A DNA stretch of 64,000 bases from Streptomyces sp. NBC_01431 (GTDB lineage: Bacteria > Actinomycetota > Actinomycetes > Streptomycetales > Streptomycetaceae): NCBI RefSeq assembly GCF_036231355.1, contig NZ_CP109496.1, forward strand, positions 2,418,001 through 2,482,000, given 5' to 3'. The translations under genes were made by a program, and so were the position numbers. The notes beneath the pieces were generated by a model. It was given only the letters and a program-made list of their open reading frames with translations, did not search any database and was not told the DNA's origin. This document shows, piece by piece, positions 17,291 to 26,689 of the stretch (its first letter is position 1; the number at the start of each line of letters is the position of its first letter).

Positions 17291-18256
17291 ATGCCGTTCA
17301 CGGTCGTACGCATGAATCTGGTGGACCCGGCCGCCACCTCGCAGACGCTGTCCGCCCGCTACCGGGCGGCCCTGGAGATGGCGGCGTACGCCGACGACCG
17401 GGGCATCGACACCGTCCAGACCGAGGAGCACCACGGCGCGGACAACAACTGGCTCCCGTCGCCCTTCACCTTCGCGGGCGCGGTCTTCGGCGCCACCCGC
17501 CGCATCGCGGTGACGGTCTCCGCGATCATCGGCCCGCTCTACGACCCGCTGCGGCTCGCCGAGGACGTCGCGGTCCTCGACCTGGTGAGCGGCGGCCGCC
17601 TGGTGACGGTGGCGGGGATCGGCTACCGGCCCGCCGAGTACGAGCAGCAGGGCGTCGAGTGGGGCCGGCGCGGCAGGCTCCAGGACGAGTTGCTCGAGAC
17701 CCTCCTGAAGGCGTGGACGGGTGAGGAGTTCACCTTCCGGGGGCGCCGGGTCCGGGTCACACCGCGGCCGTTCACCGAGCCGCATCCGATGCTGCTGGTG
17801 GGCGGCTCCTCGCGGGCCGCGGCCCGCCGCGCGGCCCGGCTCGGGCTGCCGTTCTTCCCGAGCGCGCATCTGCCGGAGATCGAGGCGTACTACAACGAGA
17901 AGCTCGCCGAGTACGGCACCGAGGGCTTCTGCATGATGCCGGCGGCGACGACGACGCTGCTGCACGTCGCCGAGGACCCGGACCGGACGTGGGCCGAGTA
18001 CGGCGAGCACTTCCTGCACGAGGCGCGGATGTACGCGTCCTGGCAGTCCAAGGACATCCGCTCGGCGGTGAGGTCGGCGGCCACCACCGTGGACGAGCTG
18101 CGTGCCGAGGGCGTCTACCGGATCGTGACCCCCGAGCAGTGCGCGGCGCTGGCCGCCGACAGTCTCGTCCTGCATCCGCTGTGCGGCGGGATGCCGGTGG
18201 ACGAGGGCTGGCGCAGCCTGCACCTGTTCTGCGAACGGGTGCTGCCCGCGCTGTGA
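17291..18256 (+). CDS. LLM-class flavin-dependent oxidoreductase
   Basis: The protein is 321 aa in the bacterial luciferase-like (LLM) fold. Key features are TVQTEEHHGADNNWLPSPF, a LAEDVAVLDLVSGGRL motif and GYRPAEYEQQGV near residue 115. Members use FMN or F420 to oxidise or reduce varied substrates; this one has no clear substrate. The F420 gene cofC lies elsewhere in the window (42647-43306), so F420 is possible. The start ATG has GGGGGA upstream. A 20-bp terminator follows. Confidence 0.85.
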   Translation: MPFTVVRMNLVDPAATSQTLSARYRAALEMAAYADDRGIDTVQTEEHHGADNNWLPSPFTFAGAVFGATRRIAVTVSAIIGPLYDPLRLAEDVAVLDLVSGGRLVTVAGIGYRPAEYEQQGVEWGRRGRLQDELLETLLKAWTGEEFTFRGRRVRVTPRPFTEPHPMLLVGGSSRAAARRAARLGLPFFPSAHLPEIEAYYNEKLAEYGTEGFCMMPAATTTLLHVAEDPDRTWAEYGEHFLHEARMYASWQSKDIRSAVRSAATTVDELRAEGVYRIVTPEQCAALAADSLVLHPLCGGMPVDEGWRSLHLFCERVLPAL

Positions 18257-18259
18257 CGA

Positions 18260-18303
18260 CAGCACACTGCCCCGGCTCGATGGCGAGCCGGGGCAGTGTG
18301 CTG
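18260..18303. terminator. 20-bp perfect terminator hairpin
   Basis: Bases 18260-18279 and 18284-18303 are exact reverse complements around a 4-nt loop, between the convergent oxidoreductase and glcP genes. Confidence 0.85.
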
Positions 18304-18326
18304 TGCGAGGAGCGGGGCAGCGGGGT

Positions 18327-19745
18327 TTAGCCCATCTCCTCCAGCGCCTTGCCCTTGGTCTCCTTGACGTACCTGAGCACGAAGGGGATCGAGAGCGCGG
18401 CGAAGACCGCGTAGATGACGTACGTGCCCGACAGGTTCCAGTCCGCCAGGCTCGGGAAGCTGGCGGTAATGGCCCAGTTGGCGATCCACTGGGCGGCCGC
18501 GGCGACGCCGAGGGCGGCGGCGCGGATCTTGTTCGGGAACATCTCGCCGAGGAAGACCCACACCACCACGCCCCACGACAGGGCGAAGAAGAGCACGAAG
18601 ACGTGGGCGGCGATCAGGGCCACGACGCCCTGGGTGTTGGGGAGCTTGCCGTCGACGAGGTGGGCGGAGAAGGCCCAGGCCTCGACGGCCAGCGCGATCG
18701 CCATGCCGATGGATCCGACCAGCGCGAGCGGCTTGCGGCCCACCCGGTCGACCAGGACCATCGCGATCACGGTGCCGATGATGTTGATGATCGACGTGGT
18801 GAACGAGTAGAGGAACGAGCTCGACGGGTCGATGCCGACGGACTGCCACAGCGTCGAGGAGTAGTAGAACGCGACGTTGATGCCGACGAGCTGCTGGAAG
18901 ACCGAGAGGCCGATGCCGACCCAGACGATGGGCAGGAAGCCGAACTTGGAGCCGAGCAGGTCCTTGAAGGTCGACTTGTGCTCGGAGCGCATGGCGTGCT
19001 CGATCTCGGCGACGCGGGCGTCCAGGTCGACGTCCTTGCCCTCGACGTCGGCGAGGACCTTCTTGGCGTCGCTGTCGCGGCCGACCGAGATGAGGAAGCG
19101 CGGCGACTCGGGGATGGCGAAGGAGAGCAGGCCGTACAGGACGGCCGGGATCACCATGACGCCGAGCATGACCTGCCAGGCCTCGATGCCGATGATCTTG
19201 CCGCGCTGGTTGCCGCCGGCAGCGTTGAGGATGCCCCAGTTGACGAGCTGGGAGATCGCGATGCCGATGACGATGGCGGCCTGCTGGAAGGAGCCGAGCC
19301 GGCCGCGGTAGGCGGGCGGGGCGACCTCGGCGATGTAGGCGGGGCCGATGACCGAGGCCATGCCGATGGCGAAGCCGCCGATGATCCGCCAGAAGGCCAG
19401 GTCCCAGAGCGCGAAGGGCAGCGCGGAGCCGATGGCGCTGATGGTGAACAGCACCGCCGCGATCTGCATGCAGCGGATGCGCCCGATGCGGTCGGCGATC
19501 CGGCCCGCGGTGGCGGCGCCGATCGCGCAGCCGATCAGGGCGACGGCGATGACCTGGGCGAGCGTCCCCGAGCCGATGGAGTACCGGTCGCGGATCGCCT
19601 CTACGGCGCCGTTGATCACGGAACTGTCGTAGCCGAAGAGGAAGCCGCCCATCGCGGCCGCCGCCGTGATGAAGATGACATGGCCGAGGTGGTCCGGCGC
19701 GGTCTTGCCGCCTCCGGACGCCTGCGCCTGCGCGGTAGTGGTCAC
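18327..19745 (-). CDS. glcP: Glucose permease of the MFS sugar-porter family
   Basis: The protein is 472 aa with 12 TM segments. Sugar-porter signatures are visible: GGFLFGYDSSVINGA in TM1, GRIADRIGRIRC between TM2 and TM3, PESPRFLI in the central loop, QQLVGINVAFYYSSTLW in TM7 and VDRVGRKPLALVG after TM8. Length, sequence and the smc neighbour fit GlcP1 of S. coelicolor, the major glucose transporter. The start is GTG 19745 with AGGAG 5 nt upstream. The upstream region carries an array of CTTCAAG motifs. Confidence 0.92.
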   Translation of the reverse strand: MTTTAQAQASGGGKTAPDHLGHVIFITAAAAMGGFLFGYDSSVINGAVEAIRDRYSIGSGTLAQVIAVALIGCAIGAATAGRIADRIGRIRCMQIAAVLFTISAIGSALPFALWDLAFWRIIGGFAIGMASVIGPAYIAEVAPPAYRGRLGSFQQAAIVIGIAISQLVNWGILNAAGGNQRGKIIGIEAWQVMLGVMVIPAVLYGLLSFAIPESPRFLISVGRDSDAKKVLADVEGKDVDLDARVAEIEHAMRSEHKSTFKDLLGSKFGFLPIVWVGIGLSVFQQLVGINVAFYYSSTLWQSVGIDPSSSFLYSFTTSIINIIGTVIAMVLVDRVGRKPLALVGSIGMAIALAVEAWAFSAHLVDGKLPNTQGVVALIAAHVFVLFFALSWGVVVWVFLGEMFPNKIRAAALGVAAAAQWIANWAITASFPSLADWNLSGTYVIYAVFAALSIPFVLRYVKETKGKALEEMG

Positions 19746-19791
19746 GTGTACTCCTGGAGCCGCCCCGCAGCGTCGCGGGGCGTGGGGGACT

Positions 19792-19938
19792 CCTTCAAGT
19801 GGCGCATAGCTTCCCGCCACCCACCACTTGAAGGTAAAAGCAACGTTGCAGAGACTATGCCTTCAAGTTTCGAAGTCAATACCTGCTTGGGTGTGAATTT
19901 ACAGGCACGACATGCCGCCAATTGTTCAAGTCTTGAAG
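19792..19938 (-). promoter_or_regulatory. CTTCAAG/CTTGAAG motif array upstream of glcP
   Basis: The 224-bp gap between glcP and smc contains repeated 7-mers. CCTTCAAGTGG (19792-19802) and its exact inverse CCACTTGAAGG (19824-19834) form an 11-bp inverted repeat. CCTTCAAGT recurs at 19860-19868, and TTCAAG-T-CTTGAA is a near-perfect palindrome at 19925-19937. The spacing suggests cooperative binding of a regulator over the glcP promoter. No regulator is assigned. Confidence 0.7.
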
Positions 19939-19969
19939 AAGTGCTGTCACGCTCGGCCGTCGTCCCAGG

Positions 19970-22900
19970 TCAGCGCAGTCGCTGGCTGATGACCTTGGAA
20001 ACGCCGTCGCCCTGCATCGAGACGCCGTACAGGGCGTCGGCGACCTCCATGGTCCGCTTCTGGTGCGTGATCACGATCAGTTGCGAGGCCTCCTGGAGCT
20101 CCTGCATGATCCGGATCAGCCGCTGGAGGTTGGTGTCGTCGAGTGCCGCCTCGACCTCGTCCATCACGTAGAACGGGCTGGGCCTGGCCTTGAAGATGGA
20201 GACGAGCAGCGCCACGGCGGTCAGCGAGCGCTCTCCGCCCGACAGCAGCGAGAGCCGCTTGACCTTCTTGCCCGGCGGGCGCGCCTCGACGTCGACGCCG
20301 GTGGCGAGCATGTTGCCGGGGTCGGTCAGGATCAGCCGGCCCTCGCCGCCCGGGAAGAGCCGCGAGAACACGCCCTCGAACTCCCTGGCCGTGTCCCGGT
20401 AGGCCTCCGTGAAGACCTGCTCGACCCGCTCGTCCACCTCCTTCACGACGTGAAGGAGATCGGTGCGGGTCTTCTTGAGGTCCTCCAGCTGCTCGGAGAG
20501 GAACTTGTGGCGCTCCTCAAGCGCCGCGAACTCCTCCAGGGCGAGCGGGTTGACCTTGCCCAGCTGCTGATGGGCCCGTTCGGCGGCCCGCAGCCGCTTC
20601 TCCTGCTCGGCGCGCACATAGGGGACCGGCTGGTTGCGCGGGTGATGAGGATCATCCGGCAGTTCCTCTCCCTCGGCGGGCGGCGAGGGGGCCACCAGCT
20701 GGTCGGGCCCGTATTCGGCCACGAGTCCGGCCGGCTCGACCCCCAGCTCCTCCAGCGCCCTGGTCTCCAGCTGCTCGATCCGCAGCCGCTTCTCGGCACC
20801 GAGTACCTCGCCGCGGTGAACCGAATCCGTCAGCTTGTCGAGTTCCGCCTTGAGATCGCGCCCGGCGAGCCGGGCCGCGGTCAGCTCCTGCTCCCGCCCG
20901 GCCTTGGCGGCCTCGGCGCCGGCCCGCTCCCGCTCGGCCCGCGCCAGCGACACCTCGACGTGGGCGAGCAGGGTGCGGGCGCCGGACGCGACGGCCCCGG
21001 CCACCGCCGCCTCGTGGCGCAGCCGGGCGCGGCGCTTCTCGGCGCGGGCGCGCGCCTCGCGTTCGGCGCGGGCCCCGCGATCCAGCGCCTCGGCCCGCCC
21101 GGCGAGCGCCTTGACCCGCTCCTCGTGGGTACGGGCCTGGAGCCGGGCCTCCATTTCGGTCTGGCGGGCGTTGGCCCCGTCGGCCGCGAGCCGGTCCCGC
21201 ACCGAGGTGTCGGGCTCCTCCTCGACCGGCATCTCCTGCGCCACGAGCAGCCGCTCGGCCAGTTCCTCGGCCTCCTCGGTGGCCTTCTCCAGGGCTTCCT
21301 GGGCGCGGGCGGCGGCCGCTTCGGTGCGCTCGGCCTCGCCGGCCGCGCCCCGGGCCTGCCCCGCGAGCCGCCCGAGCTGCTGGGCGACGGACGACTTCGC
21401 CTTCTCGGCGGCGCGCCGCCGCTCCCCCAACTCCTCTACTTGAACGGCCAGTTCACCGCGTCGCTGCTGCGCCGTGCGCTGCGCATCGCCGAGCTCCGCG
21501 CACCGCACGGCGAGCTCGGCGAGTTCGGCGGCTGCCTCGTCGACGGAGGCCTGCACCTCCAGGAGGCTGGGCGCCCCGGCCGATCCTCCGTGCGCGAAGT
21601 GCGCGCCGAGTACGTCACCGTCGGCGGTGACGGCGATCAGGTGGGGCTGCGCGTAGACGAGGTCCTCGGCGTCCTCCAGCGTGCCGACGACTACGACGCC
21701 GCGCAGCAGACGCCGCACGGCGGCCATCAGCTCATCGGGCCCGCGCACGAGATCGGCGGCCCGGGGCGGGGCGTCGCCGCGTCCAGGCACTCTGTCGTCT
21801 TCCGGCTCGGGGGCGCCGCTCACGAGGAGTGCGGCGCGGCCCGCGTCCTGTTTGCGGAGCAGGCGGATGGCCTCGGCGGCCGTCGAGGGGCCGCTCACCG
21901 CGAGTGCGTCGGCGGCGGCGCCCAGCGCGGCGGCGAGGGGCACCTCGTGGCCGGGGGTCACGGTGAGCAGTTCGGCGGCGGGGCCGAGCAGCCCGGTGAG
22001 CGCGTCGCGGGCACCGAGCAGCGCGCCCGTGCCGTCCTTGCGGCGCAGCCCGAGCGCCAGGGCGTCGTGCCGGGCGGCGACGGCGGCACGTTTTTGCTCG
22101 GCGGCGGTCGCCTCCTCGCGGGCGGCGCCGAGCGCGGCCTCGGCCTCCGCGAGCCCCCGTTTGGCGGTGTCATGCGCCTCGGCGAGCTCGTGGTCGTCCG
22201 CGTCGAGGCCGTCCACCTCGGCCTTGAGTTCCTCGTACTCCTCCTGGGCCAGGGCCGCGCGCTCCCTCGCCTCGTCGCGCGCCGCGGCCAGCCGGTCGAT
22301 CTCGGCCTGTGCGGAACCCGCCCTGCTCCGCGCCGCGTTGACCTGACCGTGCAGCCGGGCCAGGCCCTCGCGCCGGTCGGCGATGGCCCGTGCCACATCC
22401 TTCAAACGGCGTTCCTCGGCGGCGAGTTCCCGCTCCAGGTCGGCGCGGTGGCGGGCGGTGTCCTCCAGGGCGTGCTCGGCCGCTTCGAGCGCGGCCTCCA
22501 GCTCGGCCTCCTGCTCGCGGATGCGGGCGGCCTCGCGCTCCATGTCCTCGGGGTCACGACCGCGCCGCTCCTCGGAGGGCTGCGCCCGCGCGCTCGTGAC
22601 CCGTGCGTCGGCGAGCGAGATCGTGCCCCGTACCCGTTCGGCGAGCTGGGACAGCTCGTACCAGGTCTGCTGGGCCCGCTGGAGCCGGGGCGACAACTGC
22701 CGTACCTGGTCCTCCAGTTGGGCCTCGCGGTTCAGCGCCGCCTTGAGGTCGGCCGCCGCGCTCTCCTTGCGGCGCAGCAGCTCGGCCTCGTCGGCGATCT
22801 CGGCGCTGAGCGCTTCCCGCATCCGTACGAGATCGTCGGCGAGCAGCCGCAGCCGGGCATCTCGCAGGTCGGCCTGGATGACGGCGGCCCGGCGGGCGAC

Positions 22901-23530
22901 CGCGGCCTGCCGGCCGAGCGGCTTGAGCTGGCGGCGCAGTTCGTCGGTGAGGTCCTGCACGCGGGCGAGGTTCGCCTTCATCGCGTCCAGCTTCCGCAGC
23001 GCCTTCTCCTTGCGCTTGCGGTGCTTGAGTACGCCCGCGGCCTCCTCGATGAAGGCCCGGCGCCCCATCGGATCGGCGTGCAGAACGGAGTCGAGCTGGC
23101 CCTGGCCGACGATGACGTGCATCTCGCGGCCGATGCCGGAGTCGGAGAGCAGCTCCTGGATGTCGAGCAGCCGGCAGGTGTCGCCGTTGATCTGGTATTC
23201 GCTGCCGCCGTTGCGGAACATGATCCGCGTGATGGTGACCTCGGCGTACTCGATGGGCAGTGCGCCGTCGGAGTTGTCGATGGTGAGGGACACTTCGGCG
23301 CGGCCGAGCGGCGGGCGGCCGGTGGTCCCGGCGAAGATGACGTCCTCCATCTTGCCGCCGCGCAGCGACTTGGCGCCCTGCTCCCCCATGACCCAGCTCA
23401 GCGCGTCCACGACGTTGGACTTGCCGGAGCCGTTGGGGCCCACCACGCAGGTGATGCCCGGCTCGAACTTCAGCGTGGTCGCGGACGCGAACGATTTGAA
23501 TCCGCGCAGGGTGAGGGCCTTGAGGTGCAC
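19970..23530 (-). CDS. smc: Chromosome segregation ATPase SMC
   Basis: The protein is 1186 aa. It has a Walker A (GPNGSGKSN) near residue 32, a long coiled coil, a hinge near residues 500-670 (GALLGARDALTGLL and GGSAGAP), a second coiled coil, an ABC signature LSGGERSLTAVALL and a Walker B (PFYVMDEVEAALDD). It works with ScpAB to condense and segregate the chromosome. The GTG start at 23530 gives MHLKALTLRGFKSFA, the family N-terminus; the frame is open upstream with unrelated sequence. It is flanked by glcP and a small coiled-coil gene. Confidence 0.97.
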   Translation of the reverse strand: MHLKALTLRGFKSFASATTLKFEPGITCVVGPNGSGKSNVVDALSWVMGEQGAKSLRGGKMEDVIFAGTTGRPPLGRAEVSLTIDNSDGALPIEYAEVTITRIMFRNGGSEYQINGDTCRLLDIQELLSDSGIGREMHVIVGQGQLDSVLHADPMGRRAFIEEAAGVLKHRKRKEKALRKLDAMKANLARVQDLTDELRRQLKPLGRQAAVARRAAVIQADLRDARLRLLADDLVRMREALSAEIADEAELLRRKESAAADLKAALNREAQLEDQVRQLSPRLQRAQQTWYELSQLAERVRGTISLADARVTSARAQPSEERRGRDPEDMEREAARIREQEAELEAALEAAEHALEDTARHRADLERELAAEERRLKDVARAIADRREGLARLHGQVNAARSRAGSAQAEIDRLAAARDEARERAALAQEEYEELKAEVDGLDADDHELAEAHDTAKRGLAEAEAALGAAREEATAAEQKRAAVAARHDALALGLRRKDGTGALLGARDALTGLLGPAAELLTVTPGHEVPLAAALGAAADALAVSGPSTAAEAIRLLRKQDAGRAALLVSGAPEPEDDRVPGRGDAPPRAADLVRGPDELMAAVRRLLRGVVVVGTLEDAEDLVYAQPHLIAVTADGDVLGAHFAHGGSAGAPSLLEVQASVDEAAAELAELAVRCAELGDAQRTAQQRRGELAVQVEELGERRRAAEKAKSSVAQQLGRLAGQARGAAGEAERTEAAAARAQEALEKATEEAEELAERLLVAQEMPVEEEPDTSVRDRLAADGANARQTEMEARLQARTHEERVKALAGRAEALDRGARAEREARARAEKRRARLRHEAAVAGAVASGARTLLAHVEVSLARAERERAGAEAAKAGREQELTAARLAGRDLKAELDKLTDSVHRGEVLGAEKRLRIEQLETRALEELGVEPAGLVAEYGPDQLVAPSPPAEGEELPDDPHHPRNQPVPYVRAEQEKRLRAAERAHQQLGKVNPLALEEFAALEERHKFLSEQLEDLKKTRTDLLHVVKEVDERVEQVFTEAYRDTAREFEGVFSRLFPGGEGRLILTDPGNMLATGVDVEARPPGKKVKRLSLLSGGERSLTAVALLVSIFKARPSPFYVMDEVEAALDDTNLQRLIRIMQELQEASQLIVITHQKRTMEVADALYGVSMQGDGVSKVISQRLR

Positions 23531-23739
23531 GCCGCCGGACTCTACCTCTCGCTTCGCTCCGACCGCCGGACCTCCCCGGCTCGGGCCTGCCACGGGGTTT
23601 TCGGCCGGTCACGCGGGGACGGCGCCCCGGAAAGACAAGTCGTTGACGGTTTCACCCAGGAAGGTGCAGGGCACATCAGACGGTGAGGAACGGCGACCGG
23701 CCCACGGCCCGCCGGATCGGTGACAAGGCGGAAAGAAAG

Positions 23740-23762
23740 AAGGGACGCCGGGGGCGTCCCTT
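23740..23762 (-). terminator. Terminator of the small coiled-coil gene
   Basis: AAGGGACGCC (23740-23749) and GGCGTCCCTT (23753-23762) form a 10-bp stem. On the minus strand it is followed by a T-rich stretch (CTTTCTTTC), giving a classical intrinsic terminator upstream of smc. I see no further gene in the rest of the 23531-23833 gap. Confidence 0.8.
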
Positions 23763-23833
23763 GCAATACCTTGCAGGTGTTTGCGGATCTCTCGATCTCG
23801 ACGAGAGCGACGGAAGCCTCTCTCACCCCGCGA

Positions 23834-24052
23834 TCAGGTGAGTGCGGGTTCCGCCTGCGGGACGTCGATGTCGATGCCTTCGAGCAGCGAATCTCCGCGG
23901 TGCGAAGCGGCGGCAGCCGACAGCACGTCGTTCTCGGACTGAATCCGGTTCAGCTCGGACTCAAGGTCCTGGACGCGCTGCTGGAGCCGTCGCATCTCGG
24001 CGAGGAGTCGCGGGTCGGAACCGCCGACGTAACCGAGAAGCGCCTTTGCCAT
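23834..24052 (-). CDS. Small conserved coiled-coil protein
   Basis: The protein is 72 aa and starts MAKALLGYVGGSDPRLLAEM. Residues ~16-48 form a heptad-like coiled coil (LLAEMRRLQQRVQDLESELNRIQSEND), followed by an acidic tail. A clear GGAGG lies about 9 nt before the ATG, and a terminator follows, so it is a real transcription unit. I do not recognise a named family; similar short proteins occur next to smc in streptomycetes. A role with the SMC complex is possible but only inferred from position. Confidence 0.8.
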   Translation of the reverse strand: MAKALLGYVGGSDPRLLAEMRRLQQRVQDLESELNRIQSENDVLSAAAASHRGDSLLEGIDIDVPQAEPALT

Positions 24053-24431
24053 GATGGATGGTCCTCCACAATGAGTGACCGACCGAAGCGGTGTGGGTCG
24101 TGAGGGAATCGCACCCGCGGTGCTTGGACTTCACTGCGGTTCTCATGCCAAACAGCTAAGGTGCGCGGGGCTTCCAGAGTCTCACCAAAAAGTTTGACGG
24201 TCAACACGATCACGCCCCGTATCCATGGGCAATCCGGGGGCGCGCGGCCGCTGGAACGTGCGGCGCTGCCTCTTCTCGGAGCCCTGGGGGCGTGGAGATC
24301 ATCCTTACCTCCGCAGCCTTCCACGCCGAGCGCGCGTTGGCAACAGGCAGATCGTTCGAGGTCAGCGCGGGGTTGCGAGCCGGACGCGGGGTGTCACCGC
24401 GGCCGGCTCCCGTTCGTATACGAGTGAGTGC
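24053..24431. other. 379-bp gap upstream of the coiled-coil gene, after acyP
   Basis: I see no supported gene. A palindrome TTGAC-G-GTCAA lies at 24194-24204 in an AT-richer patch (AAAAAGTTTGACGGTCAACACG) and could be part of a promoter or operator for the 23834-24052 gene. The acyP 3' end adjoins without an obvious hairpin. Confidence 0.4.
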
Positions 24432-24725
24432 TCAGCGGATCGCGAAGCTGTCGTAACCGCCCCGCACCGTGTCCCAGATCTCGGTCACACCGTCGACGCG
24501 CCCCGGTGTGTCGTCGGAGCGGAGCCACTCCAGCAGACGGTGGCAATTCTCACGCGGGCCCTCCGCGACGACCTGCACGCGCCCGTCGTCCAGATTGAGG
24601 GCGAACCCGGTGAGGCCACCGATTTCCAGCGCGTTTGCCCTGGTGAACCAGCGGAAGCCGACTTGTTGCACTTGCCCGCGCACCCAGGCCGTGAGTCGAA
24701 CATCTCCGTGCGCATCTTCGTTCAT
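24432..24725 (-). CDS. acyP: Acylphosphatase
   Basis: The protein is 97 aa. The signature [18 protein letters not shown] contains the catalytic Arg, and [19 protein letters not shown] contains the catalytic Asn. It hydrolyses acyl phosphates such as carbamoyl- or acetyl-phosphate. The ATG at 24725 is the only plausible start. It is a single-gene unit on the smc side. Confidence 0.93.
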   Translation of the reverse strand: MNEDAHGDVRLTAWVRGQVQQVGFRWFTRANALEIGGLTGFALNLDDGRVQVVAEGPRENCHRLLEWLRSDDTPGRVDGVTEIWDTVRGGYDSFAIR

Positions 24726-24903
24726 AGGTGCACGCTAACCGGCCAATTGCTCACGTAGCACTTCGACCCCATGCGTCATGGCGTACAGTCGCGACGAAAT
24801 GAGCCTCACCCGAATGGGTTAGTGCGCATTTGATCATCCGGGCCGATCACCGGCCCTCGCATTGCGACCAGGCATTGCCCAGGCATTGAGGAAGGCACAG
24901 CAG

Positions 24904-25827
24904 ATGGGACGCCATCGACGCTCCGCCGCCGAACCCGCGCCCGCAGATCTCGCGGAGGGCTCGGACGGCCGGTCCCAGGGTGGATCACGCCGCAAGAAGC
25001 GGGCCTTCGTGCCCGTGCGTACCGGGCTGCTCGGCGTCTCCGCCGCGGTGGCGGTGGGCGCCGTGGCCGTCGCCTCGGGGCTGCTGCCCGGTGGCGGTAC
25101 GTACAAGGTGAGCGGCGACACCATGGCCGGTGGCGAGCTCCACCCGAGCGGTACGCCCAATGTGCAGGCGCAGGGCGGTGAGTCGCAGAAGCCGAGCAGC
25201 GCGGCGCCGACGCCCAGCGCGACGGCCAAGGCCGCGCACCTGCCGTCGACCGCCCCCTCCCCCAGCGCTTCGGCCACGCCGCAGGCGCCGTCCTCCGCGC
25301 CGCCCGCCCCGCGCAAGCCCTCGACGCCCCCCGCGTCGAAACCGGCCGCCCGGCCCGTCGTGCCGCCGGTCGCGCCCTCGGCCGTCGTCCCCCAGCAGCG
25401 CGTGCAGGCGCCGTCGGCCGATGTGCCGTCCGCCGAGGTGCCGTCCGCCGAGGTGTCGGCCGCCGCCACGGTGGTGTCGCTGGTCAACCAGCAGCGGGCG
25501 CAGGTCGGCTGCATGCCGGTGCAGGCGGATGCCGCGCTGGCGTCGCTGGCCACCGCGTTCAGCGACGACATGGCGGCCCGCGGGTTCTTCGACCACACCG
25601 ACCCGGACGGTAAGACGCCGTGGGATCGGGCGGCGAAGGCCGGCATCCAGGGTCTCGGCGGCGAGAACATCGCCCGCGGTCAGGCCGACGCCAAGGCCGT
25701 GATGGACGCCTGGATGAACAGTCCGGGCCACCGCGCGAACATCCTCAACTGCGAGTACAAGTCGCTGGGCGTCGGAGTCCACTTCGGCCCCGGCGGCCCC
25801 TGGTGGACGCAGGACTTCGGCTTTTGA
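24904..25827 (+). CDS. Secreted or membrane-anchored CAP (SCP) domain protein
   Basis: The protein is 307 aa. A basic N-terminus (MGRHRRSA...RRKKRAF) precedes a hydrophobic segment (residues ~39-60, TGLLGVSAAVAVGAVAVASG). A Pro/Ala/Ser-rich linker (~80-175) contains the repeated SAEVP unit. The CAP domain (~180-307) has the family motifs FFDHTDPDGKTPWDRAAKAG, GENIARGQ and WMNSPGHRANIL, with the histidines and glutamate of the family cavity. The function is unknown, possibly wall-associated. I chose ATG 24904 because GAGGAAGG precedes it. The frame extends upstream, but the MGRHRR start is typical. Confidence 0.85.
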   Translation: MGRHRRSAAEPAPADLAEGSDGRSQGGSRRKKRAFVPVRTGLLGVSAAVAVGAVAVASGLLPGGGTYKVSGDTMAGGELHPSGTPNVQAQGGESQKPSSAAPTPSATAKAAHLPSTAPSPSASATPQAPSSAPPAPRKPSTPPASKPAARPVVPPVAPSAVVPQQRVQAPSADVPSAEVPSAEVSAAATVVSLVNQQRAQVGCMPVQADAALASLATAFSDDMAARGFFDHTDPDGKTPWDRAAKAGIQGLGGENIARGQADAKAVMDAWMNSPGHRANILNCEYKSLGVGVHFGPGGPWWTQDFGF

Positions 25828-25916
25828 TCATTTGCCCGGACACCGCCCCGTCCGGGTAATCGTTCATTCCTGAACGCATACGCAACACTGCGGAACGCCT
25901 TTTGCTCGTACGCGCA

Positions 25917-25957
25917 CGAAAGGGCCCCCTTCGTTACGAACGAAGGGGGCCCTTTCG
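25917..25957. terminator. 19-bp perfect terminator hairpin
   Basis: Bases 25917-25935 and 25939-25957 are exact reverse complements with an ACG loop, between the convergent CAP gene and flavodoxin-like gene. The CCCTTTCG ends give it partial U-richness. Confidence 0.87.
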
Positions 25958-25996
25958 TATGTGCGGAATCGGATCACGCGGCCGGTCAATCGCCCA

Positions 25997-26587
25997 TCAG
26001 GCGCTGACGGCGGCCTTGCCCGCGACGAAAATGCGCGCGGTCTCGGCGATGCGGCGGCCCAGGTGCTCAGCGGTCGCTATGTCGGCCTTGTGGACGGCCT
26101 CGGGGCCTTGGTCGGCGTTGGTCTGGGCGCCCGCGCCCGAGAAGAAGCCGAGGCGGTTGAGGTCCTGCTCGGAGGCCGTGCTCGTATTCCAGCCCGGCTT
26201 CAGGCCGAGGTTGACCCAGTGCATGCCGTGCTGGGCGGCCAGCGTCTGGAAGAACTGAAGGGTGTGGCCCTTGTCGCCGCTCTTGGCGCCGGAGTTGGTG
26301 AAACCGGCAGCCAGCTTGTCCTGCCACGCGTCGCCGAACCAGCGCTTGGAGGTGGCCTCGGCGAAGACGTGGAAGGCGCCGGACGCGGTGCCCATGTAGG
26401 TGGGCGAGCCGAACACGACGGCGTCGGAGGCGTCGAGCAGATCCCACTCGGCGTCGGTGATGGTGTCCACAGCGATGACGTGGACGGTGGCGCCGGCCTC
26501 GGCGGCACCGTTGCGCACGGCCTCGGCGACGACGGCGGTGTGGCCGTATCCGGAGTGGTAGGCGATCGAGACGACGGGAGTGGTCAC
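25997..26587 (-). CDS. Flavodoxin-fold NAD(P)H-dependent reductase (WrbA-like)
   Basis: The protein is 196 aa. The FMN phosphate loop is seen as SIAYHSGYGHTAVVAEAV (residues ~6-23). A GSPTYMGTASGAF loop and a C-terminal GRRIAETARIFVAGK helix follow. These are typical of WrbA/NQO-like flavoproteins that reduce quinones or other electrophiles. The start is GTG 26587 with GAGGAG upstream. The gene is divergent from an HxlR regulator across a 162-bp region with an operator-like palindrome, so it is probably its target. Confidence 0.86.
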   Translation of the reverse strand: MTTPVVSIAYHSGYGHTAVVAEAVRNGAAEAGATVHVIAVDTITDAEWDLLDASDAVVFGSPTYMGTASGAFHVFAEATSKRWFGDAWQDKLAAGFTNSGAKSGDKGHTLQFFQTLAAQHGMHWVNLGLKPGWNTSTASEQDLNRLGFFSGAGAQTNADQGPEAVHKADIATAEHLGRRIAETARIFVAGKAAVSA

Positions 26588-26689
26588 GGCAGGAATCTCC
26601 TCATGAGGACGGTCAAGCGGCGGGGCAGGCGCGGCGGCCGGTGTTCCGGCCTCGCGGCAGCTGCCCGCTGCGGCGCTGCACCCAGGTAA

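Noticed and set aside
20063..23686. A 1207-codon plus-strand frame
   Set aside because: It lies opposite smc and has no recognisable domain. Smc motifs on the minus strand are decisive.
24195..24245. TTGACG as a -35 for acyP or the coiled-coil gene
   Set aside because: No convincing -10 at 16-19 bp on either strand; left as a palindrome only.
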